20,009 bases of DNA from Limisphaerales bacterium (GTDB lineage: Bacteria; Verrucomicrobiota; Verrucomicrobiia; Limisphaerales; PALSA-1396): assembly GCA_003140275.1 (NCBI GenBank), contig PLJQ01000247.1, positions 16,468 to 36,476 on the forward strand, given 5' to 3'. The position numbers and the translations under genes were made by a program. The notes under the pieces were generated by a model that saw only the letters and a program-made list of their open reading frames with translations, made no database searches and was not told the origin of the DNA. Within the stretch, counting starts at the first letter, position 1. Every line of letters starts with the position of its first letter. Positions 1 to 6,078 of the stretch are shown here, piece by piece.

Positions 1-2562
1 ACGCTGCCGTTTCCAGCCCAAGCCGGTGACGTACGTGACGTTGACCGGATTGCAGCCGCCTTCGTAGTTCATATTACGCACGAGAGCGTCAATGTACTCC
101 GAACGCGGAGTGAATTGTTGCGCCACGACGATATCAAACGCCTGGGCGCAGGAAATATACCAGCCCGCGCTGCGAACGTGCTTGGTTTCCATCGGGAAAC
201 TGCTGCCGTACGCGCCTTGTTGCGACCAGAGGAGGGCGTCGTTGCCGGCGTTGGTGATCGTCGTAATGCACTTCGCCAGATAATTCTGGTCGAGCTGGTT
301 CGGTTGCAGACGTCCGCTGCGAACCGCGAAGGCGTAACTGCGGATAGCGTTTCCCCAGCCTTCCGACATGCGCCACCAACTCCAACGAAATGTGCTCGAG
401 GCGGTCGGATCGGGGAACCACTGAAACAAAGTCTGCTGGTAGTAAGGATCGCCGGTGGCGAGATACATTTCGCACGCGGCCCAGGCGAGTTCGTCCTGAT
501 CCGCATAATCATCACCGTAGTGCGTGATTTTCTGATACGCGCCGTTCTTGCCGTAACGCGCGATGGCGTTCGTCAGGAATTGCCAGCCGAGCTTTGCCTG
601 GGCCAGATAATTGGCGGCAGCTTGCGGATAGGCTTGTTTCATCAACGGCGAGGAAGAACATTGCGCCAGTGCGGCCACGGCCGCGGCGCTGACGGAGGTT
701 GTCTTCGGCCACACCACCTGCGGATCGCCGTGATCGGGTTGTGTGCCGCTCTCGTATTCGCGGTTTTGCGGATAAACGAGGAAATAAAATCCGCCGTCGG
801 TGTCCTGAATCTTGCAGAGATAATCCGCTTCCCATTTCGCTTCCTGCATCACGTCACTGACGCCATCGCCGCTTTCGGGAATGCCGAGGTTATCGAGTGC
901 CGAGACGCCGGCCAGCGAATCCGCCGAGAACATCAGCGTATGAGCCAGGCTCGCGCTGTTGATTGTGTACTTGCTGTAATCACCCGCGTCGTGATGGCCG
1001 CCGGAAACATCCACCGTGCCTTGCCGCACGAATGGGAAAAGTTGCGCCGATGGACTCGTGAGCCGGGGCGCGGTTTGCACCGGATTATCCGGATTGGTGA
1101 TCAGCGCGTAATTGGAAATAGTGGTCCAGGTAAACGCGAAGGACGATTGCGGCATGGGGACACTCGCGGGCGCGGTATGACACGCGTCGTGCGTGAAGCG
1201 CGTGAACGGGAGAGAGTTGCTCGTGCCGCACCGCTGATGATAGAGGCCAAGTTCGTACGCGCGCGCGAACGCCATCGCCACTCCGTCATCAATGGCAAAC
1301 GCAAACGACGCGCCGAGTCCCGGCACCATCAGCCGATACTGGCCGGGCGTGGTGAAGCCGCTGAAATCGGCTTCGAGCACTTTCTGATACGGCGTCGGTG
1401 TGTAGAGGTAGCCGACATCCTGACGCAGCGTCAGCGGGCCTTGATAGACTTGCGCGCCCGTGTTCGCATCGACGAGCGTGAATCCGAGCGACGCTGAAAT
1501 ATCCATCTCGCCGAGATCACCCAGGTAGTAACCGACAATCGCTTTCTTCGGAAACGATGGCACGTAACCTTCCTCGTTGACGTGAATAAGCGGGCTGTTG
1601 CGCAATGGGTCAGCCGTGGCGACGAATTGCATTGTCGCCGGCCACAGCGCGCCGGCGGGATTTTTTACTTCCACGGTCGCGTTATCGGGAATCGGCGCAG
1701 CGAGTTGCAGGTAAAGACAGTTTTCAATTCGCAAATCATAGTTGACGAGCGGCGCGTAAAGCGGTCGGCGTTTGAAACCAACCGATTGCACGACCGCGCT
1801 CTGCCCGTTCACTGTCACGGAAAACGCCGAGAGTGCGGGCGCAATCAATAGGCCCGAGGCGTTGACGAGGTTCCAATTAGTGACGGTCGCTGGATCGGGT
1901 TGTTTCGTATTGATGGCGCGCAATTCCAGAAATGTCGGCGATAAAATGCGCAGGCTGTTGTCACCGACTTTTGGCAGCGCGAGCGCCGTATCGTCAATCA
2001 CGCGGGCCGCGCTGTTGGTTGTGGCAGAAAGATTATTGGTGCTCGCCGGAGGGTTCGTTGGGGTTGAACCGGAACCGGACTGAATGTTCACAACGGCGTT
2101 GTTTGGCGATCCGACCGTGTAAGCCGCGTCTGTTGAAAGTGTGAGGGTGACGGTTTCCGGATTGGCAAGAGTCGAGTTGGCCATCGCATAGATCGTGAGC
2201 GTCGCTGAAGTTGCGCCAGCGGGAATCGTGATGGAAACCGGCATGTCGCCTTCAGGCAAACGGCGATAATCGGTCCATTTCGCCGCCGAGCCGCCCAGCG
2301 AGAAATTGACCGCCAGGCCGGCGGCGGTGCTTCCATCGCGTGTGAACGTGAACGCGGCAGGATCCGTTGTCCCGATTGCCGCCGTCGGATCGCTGGCGAC
2401 CACGGACACGGCTGGCACGGCTGCAAAAATCGTCGAGCCGCATTGAGCGGCACACAGAACCATGGCGAGAACGGCACAATGTCTTCTCCACACAGAGCCG
2501 TCACGGTAGCCAATCCCGTGCCCGTCAACCTCAACACCCGCACAATGTCTTTTCCATATCAT
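1..2562 (-). CDS. Secreted glycoside hydrolase family 9 protein with Calx-beta domain (3' end beyond window)
   Basis: An open frame reads from 2562 through position 1 without a stop, so the C-terminus lies outside the window. Counting from ATG 2562, a hydrophobic signal-like stretch occupies about residues 30-50. A Calx-beta-type domain follows (about 55-160, including a 'TDYRRLP' segment), then a Ser/Thr/Pro-rich linker and an unassigned beta-rich stretch. The CelD_N-like Ig domain starts near 326 ('IHVNEEGYVP'). The GH9 (alpha/alpha)6 catalytic domain begins near 425 and carries 'YHQRCG', the aspartate motif 'DAGDY' at 525-529, 'IPESGDG', 'DQDELAWAA' and 'GCNPVNVTYVTGLGWKRQR' at the edge. 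The GH9 catalytic acid glutamate would lie further left and cannot be checked. GH9 enzymes are inverting endo- or exo-beta-glucanases; the real substrate is unknown. Start choice is uncertain: GTG 2493 gives a more normal signal peptide ('MWRRHCAVLAMVL…'), and neither start has a clear Shine-Dalgarno. It is last in the export gene string, 235 bp after its neighbour. Confidence 0.88.
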   Translation of the reverse strand, partial: MIWKRHCAGVEVDGHGIGYRDGSVWRRHCAVLAMVLCAAQCGSTIFAAVPAVSVVASDPTAAIGTTDPAAFTFTRDGSTAAGLAVNFSLGGSAAKWTDYRRLPEGDMPVSITIPAGATSATLTIYAMANSTLANPETVTLTLSTDAAYTVGSPNNAVVNIQSGSGSTPTNPPASTNNLSATTNSAARVIDDTALALPKVGDNSLRILSPTFLELRAINTKQPDPATVTNWNLVNASGLLIAPALSAFSVTVNGQSAVVQSVGFKRRPLYAPLVNYDLRIENCLYLQLAAPIPDNATVEVKNPAGALWPATMQFVATADPLRNSPLIHVNEEGYVPSFPKKAIVGYYLGDLGEMDISASLGFTLVDANTGAQVYQGPLTLRQDVGYLYTPTPYQKVLEADFSGFTTPGQYRLMVPGLGASFAFAIDDGVAMAFARAYELGLYHQRCGTSNSLPFTRFTHDACHTAPASVPMPQSSFAFTWTTISNYALITNPDNPVQTAPRLTSPSAQLFPFVRQGTVDVSGGHHDAGDYSKYTINSASLAHTLMFSADSLAGVSALDNLGIPESGDGVSDVMQEAKWEADYLCKIQDTDGGFYFLVYPQNREYESGTQPDHGDPQVVWPKTTSVSAAAVAALAQCSSSPLMKQAYPQAAANYLAQAKLGWQFLTNAIARYGKNGAYQKITHYGDDYADQDELAWAACEMYLATGDPYYQQTLFQWFPDPTASSTFRWSWWRMSEGWGNAIRSYAFAVRSGRLQPNQLDQNYLAKCITTITNAGNDALLWSQQGAYGSSFPMETKHVRSAGWYISCAQAFDIVVAQQFTPRSEYIDALVRNMNYEGGCNPVNVTYVTGLGWKRQR

Positions 2563-2570
2563 GCCGTCAC
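2474..2570. repeat. Imperfect 31-bp direct repeat, 66 bp apart, at the GH9 5' end
   Basis: Positions 2474-2504 and 2540-2570 both read gcacaatgtctt-y-tcca-y-a…gccgtcac and differ at about six of 31 positions. The spacing is exactly 66 bp (22 codons), so the reading frame is kept. On the minus strand each copy encodes W-(K/R)-R-H-C, so the candidate ATG start (2562) and the candidate GTG start (2493) sit in duplicated context. It may be an old partial tandem duplication that extended the N-terminus. Confidence 0.6.
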
Positions 2571-2617
2571 ATTCGAGCGCGGACGGAAGTTACGAAATTG
2601 GAGTCGGTGTGGTTGTT

Positions 2618-2638
2618 CTGTCAGTGTTTGGCTGACAG
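2618..2638. other. Perfect 7-bp inverted repeat in the gap before the GH9 gene
   Basis: CTGTCAG (2618-2624) and CTGACAG (2632-2638) form a perfect inverted repeat with a 7-nt loop. It lies about 56 bp upstream of the GH9 ATG, inside the 235-bp gap (2563-2797) between that gene and the preceding minus-strand gene. No T-run follows on either strand, so a classical intrinsic terminator is unlikely. An operator or a 3'/5' UTR stem is possible. I see nothing else convincing in this gap. Confidence 0.35.
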
Positions 2639-2797
2639 CAGGGGTTCAGGAAAGTGAGAGGATGAAACTTCGAACAAAGGAGTGCGGATCGGTGAGCCGC
2701 AGCACGAAAGCGACAGATAACGCCCCAGTAGTGTCCCAAAATCGTACAGGAGGCGAAACCGCTATGGGTCAACAGCACTGCGCTCCGGGGAAACAAC

Positions 2798-4810
2798 TTA
2801 CGGACTTGCGATCCGATAAAACTGTTGTGGCAGGGAATTGAAATTCGTGTCCGCCCAGGAAGCGTTCGATTTCGTGGCCGTGATGCTGCCGCTTACGTCA
2901 ACCCAGTCGGTCTGGTTTAGATTAGTTTTAGCCAGGACCCGGTATAAAGCGCCAATCTGGCAATTCCAATCGAGCATCAGTTCATTCGCAGCCAACGACA
3001 CGGACAGTTGAATCGGCAAAATGGCGTTGGCCGCGTCAACCGTCGCGAAGTCGCCCTGACTGGCGTTGTAATAACTTCCGCTTGGCGTCGTTTGCAGCGC
3101 CACAGCGCGCACCATGTAGGTGTAAGTATTCGACGAAACGGTTGTGTCAGTGAACGTGTTTTCAGTCACAGGTGAACCTGTCAGCCGCGCAAACGGCCCG
3201 CCCGGCGACGCGCTTCGATAAACGTGATATCCCAAGACGGTATCCGCCGAAGCCTGCCAGTTCAGCGTCACGCCACCGCCGTCCGCCGCCGCGTTCAACG
3301 CGCCCGGCGGCGAAACGGGATCCATTCGGAGAGTCGGATCGCCCATCAGCGAAATGTAAATTGCGCGCGTGAAGAGGTTGCTCTGGCTCTGGTAAAGTGT
3401 GTTATTATTCATGCTCAACCGCGCGCCGTAGCCAATGGTTTCGCCGAGACCCATGTGATGAACAAACCAATGCGGCACCCCGGCCAGGCAGCAGGTCAAG
3501 CCGAGCGACGGCGTCGCCAGAAACGAACGCATCAAATTGTCAGTTCCGTCCCAGTTGCCAAACCAGCTTCCGAACAGCATCACGAATACAGCTTTCGCAT
3601 CCTGGCCAACCACATCAATGCTGTAGAGATCGTTGTATGGCCCGTTGGTGCCCAAGGAGCCGATGCCCGAAGGACTTCCGGCACCGCAGCCGTACGCCCA
3701 GAGATAACTGTCCGCAGCGAGCATCGGTCCCCACCGCGCATCAGGCGCGGAAGAGTCGTCAACGTCGGCTTGAACAATTGTGCCCGGGCCAAGCAGCGGC
3801 CGAAAATTTCGATACCCGCTGGCCGCCGTCGCGACTCCGTCTTCGGCTCCGCGACGATCGCCCATCAGCGCGCGATGCGGCACGGTGACGAGTTTCTGCC
3901 GCCAGTTGTGGTCTTTGTTCAAATAATTCCGCAGCAACTCCACTTCGCCCGGCCACGGAATCGTCGCGTAATTTCCCGGCATGTCGAACAGGTCCACGCG
4001 CCCCACCATCAACTCGACGTCCGACGGCAGATAATCGGGATCTCCGCTCCAATTGCCGTCCATGTCGCCATAGTAAGCATCGGCCGGCATCGGACGGGCA
4101 AGATGGCCGTCGTAGTTCAGATTTCCCGAATGCAGAACCGGCACGTGACCAAACAGAAAAACAGTATTCACGTTTGCCGGGTCAGTGTTGTAATCGGCGA
4201 TTATGAGGCTTCGAACACTTGCCGGTGTATCGTTGGTCGAAACATCGTGACGAATGACCGCCCAGCCGTCGCCAGTCAAATCGTTGTTCAGACGGGCCAA
4301 TTCGTTCGAGAGCGCGGTGGCGTATCGGTTCTCCACGATCAAAATCAATTTGCCGCGATCTTCAACCAACGGCGCTTCAATGCCGCTGAAGATGTAGCCG
4401 TAACCTTTGTATCCCAGCGTGGCATCCTTCACGATTTGATACTCGTAAGTCGCGCCGACGACCACGTTGGTGTCGGTGTAGTTGGTCGTCGAACCGGACA
4501 ATACCGTGTTCGTTCCCCAGGAGGCAGCCTCCTTGGCCTTGCGATAAACCGTGTAGCGAATCGCTCCGTAATCGTCCTGTGGCCAGGTGAGCGCAATTTG
4601 CGGCGGCAAGAGCTGAACGGTGGCGCTGATCTGGACGGCGTAATTCCACGTGGTATCCGCTTTTGAAATCGGCGCAGCGATGAACCCGAACAAGCCGCAC
4701 ATGGCGAGAATTATCAGAGCGCGAAGCGGAAGCAAACGGCCCGGTGTTCTGATCGAATCCGATTCTATCAAGAGACCGTGATAATCGTTTTCGATGAGAA
4801 ATCGAAACAT
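2798..4810 (-). CDS. Secreted fibronectin-III protein with gingipain-like (C25) domain lacking the Cys-His dyad
   Basis: The product is 670 aa from ATG 4810. AGGA lies 7 nt upstream of that codon; an in-frame GTG at 4816 is too close to the SD. A hydrophobic segment at about 31-48 with 'SKA-DT' looks like a signal peptide with a long n-region. The order is: fibronectin type III (about 66-148); a caspase-like alpha/beta domain of gingipain (C25) type (about 153-495), with 'VFLFGHVPVL', 'DAYYGDMDGNW', 'VELMVGRVD' and the ending 'ISLMGDPTLRM'; a second FN3 (about 502-590); and a C-terminal beta module (about 598-670) typical of Verrucomicrobiota secreted proteins. Where active family members have GHGS the protein reads 'GCGAGS' (373-378 region), and where they have a catalytic Cys it reads 'VMLFGSWFGNWD'. 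A protease activity is therefore doubtful; a binding or scaffold role is inferred. It starts 33 bp after the OPX lipoprotein gene, so it is probably co-transcribed. Confidence 0.8.
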   Translation of the reverse strand: MFRFLIENDYHGLLIESDSIRTPGRLLPLRALIILAMCGLFGFIAAPISKADTTWNYAVQISATVQLLPPQIALTWPQDDYGAIRYTVYRKAKEAASWGTNTVLSGSTTNYTDTNVVVGATYEYQIVKDATLGYKGYGYIFSGIEAPLVEDRGKLILIVENRYATALSNELARLNNDLTGDGWAVIRHDVSTNDTPASVRSLIIADYNTDPANVNTVFLFGHVPVLHSGNLNYDGHLARPMPADAYYGDMDGNWSGDPDYLPSDVELMVGRVDLFDMPGNYATIPWPGEVELLRNYLNKDHNWRQKLVTVPHRALMGDRRGAEDGVATAASGYRNFRPLLGPGTIVQADVDDSSAPDARWGPMLAADSYLWAYGCGAGSPSGIGSLGTNGPYNDLYSIDVVGQDAKAVFVMLFGSWFGNWDGTDNLMRSFLATPSLGLTCCLAGVPHWFVHHMGLGETIGYGARLSMNNNTLYQSQSNLFTRAIYISLMGDPTLRMDPVSPPGALNAAADGGGVTLNWQASADTVLGYHVYRSASPGGPFARLTGSPVTENTFTDTTVSSNTYTYMVRAVALQTTPSGSYYNASQGDFATVDAANAILPIQLSVSLAANELMLDWNCQIGALYRVLAKTNLNQTDWVDVSGSITATKSNASWADTNFNSLPQQFYRIASP

Positions 4811-4843
4811 CTGCACTTCCTTTTAACTTTGGCCGGCCTGCGC

Positions 4844-6073
4844 TCACCGTGGCGGCGGCGGCGCGACTGGCGGAATGATCTGAACGCCGCTGCCCACCGG
4901 AATGAACACGCCCCCACCAAACCCCTGCTGTTTTGTGACAGCGTACGAACCAGCGTTGATGGCCGAAGCGCTGACAAAAGTGTTCAGGATGACTTCAGCA
5001 TAGCGCCGCAAATATCGGTAAGGCGAGAACGGCACATACACGATGTCGTGAGGTTGCAATAAAACGTCGGATTCTTCCCCGCGAATGACTTTCCGATAAT
5101 TCACGATCGTGAGCTGCGGTTTCGAGAGCGAGCCGCGCACGACCGCAACGTGCGGCAGATAAGCGTCACGCAAAGTTCCGTAGGCGCTCGCCACTGCGCC
5201 GGCAACGGTCATGCCTTCCATGTACGGTACTGGCCGCGGCTGGGTCACCGCGCCGAGCACGTAAACCTCCCGCGCCGTGGCCGCCGGCAGGTAAACAAAA
5301 TCATCGGGGTCCAGATAAATATTTTGGCTAAAATCGCCTTCATAAAGCAACCGATTGAAATCCACGGGCAGGAGCTTGCCTTGCCGAAGAACGAAACTGC
5401 GCTTCAAATCAGCCAGTTCCTCGCCAATGCCCGTCGCGGCCTGGTCGCGAAACGAGGTCATACTCAACGTGCCGCCGGCCATCGAAATCGATTCCAGCAG
5501 CGTCATCGGCGTCGCCATCGCATAAACGCCCGGTGCCTGCACGCTTCCCAGGACCCACACGCGTTTGCTCTCCACGCCGCGCAAGGTCATCGCGATGCGC
5601 GGCTGCTCGCGGAGATAATTCGTGAACGTGTTTTCCAGCCGTGCCTTGGCGTCCGTCAAAGTGAGTCCCCACACATCAACGCCCGGCAGCAGGTTGAAAT
5701 AAAGTTTTCCGTCCGGCGCAACCACCGTCGTCGTCCGCGACGCAGGCTCGCCGATCAATTCCAATTCGAGCCGATCTCCTGGCCCAAGCGTGAACATCCG
5801 CGTCGGGGCCTCAAGCAAACGACTGTCCAGTTCGTTGGTCAGCGTCACCGTCCCGGTCTGGCTCACACCGGCAAGCGCGGGTTCGTCGAAGTTGTGGTTG
5901 GAAAACTGCGGCCTTCCGCCGCTGCAACCGGTCAGGAGAATGAACGCTAAGAGCGGGCTGGCGGCGAACACCACACGAAACATGCCGCGCAGGTTTGCAA
6001 TTCTGCAATCCCGAAGTGATTCGTTTCCGGAATTTGCACAGGACATCCGGTTTGAGGTAATGGTGGTTCTCAT
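4844..6073 (-). CDS. Outer-membrane polysaccharide export (OPX, Wza-like) lipoprotein
   Basis: The product is 409 aa from ATG 6073, which has GGGAG 8 nt upstream. A GTG at 6082 would overlap the upstream stop as GTGA but has no usable SD. The N-terminus ends in a hydrophobic stretch and a lipobox L47-T-G-C50, so it is predicted to be lipidated and sent to the outer membrane. A polysaccharide export domain starts near 95 ('FTLGPGDRLELELIGEP', 'VVAPDGKLYFNLLPGVDV'). Two SLBB-type segments follow, marked by 'VWVLGSVQAPGVYAM' and 'VYVLGAVTQPRPVPY'. The end is proline-rich (PPVAPPPPR). OPX proteins form the outer-membrane or periplasmic channel for capsule and exopolysaccharide. The gene follows the PCP-OPX fusion directly, and the two OPX regions resemble each other in layout, so they may be paralogous subunits of one export machine. 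Confidence 0.92.
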   Translation of the reverse strand: MRTTITSNRMSCANSGNESLRDCRIANLRGMFRVVFAASPLLAFILLTGCSGGRPQFSNHNFDEPALAGVSQTGTVTLTNELDSRLLEAPTRMFTLGPGDRLELELIGEPASRTTTVVAPDGKLYFNLLPGVDVWGLTLTDAKARLENTFTNYLREQPRIAMTLRGVESKRVWVLGSVQAPGVYAMATPMTLLESISMAGGTLSMTSFRDQAATGIGEELADLKRSFVLRQGKLLPVDFNRLLYEGDFSQNIYLDPDDFVYLPAATAREVYVLGAVTQPRPVPYMEGMTVAGAVASAYGTLRDAYLPHVAVVRGSLSKPQLTIVNYRKVIRGEESDVLLQPHDIVYVPFSPYRYLRRYAEVILNTFVSASAINAGSYAVTKQQGFGGGVFIPVGSGVQIIPPVAPPPPR

Positions 6074-6078
6074 CGTGT

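Noticed and set aside
115..1497. Long plus-strand frame of 460 codons
   Set aside because: It is antisense to the GH9 gene, whose minus-strand frame carries clear family motifs; the plus-strand product is Arg-rich with no recognisable domain.
2764..2841. 25-codon plus-strand ORF with a perfect AGGAGG ten bases before its ATG
   Set aside because: It runs antisense into the 3' end of the FN3/C25-like gene and its peptide shows nothing recognisable; the SD match is probably chance.
3224..4666. Long plus-strand frame of 480 codons opposite the FN3/C25-like gene
   Set aside because: GC-driven shadow frame; it is rich in Arg/His/Val with no motif, while the minus strand encodes recognised domains.
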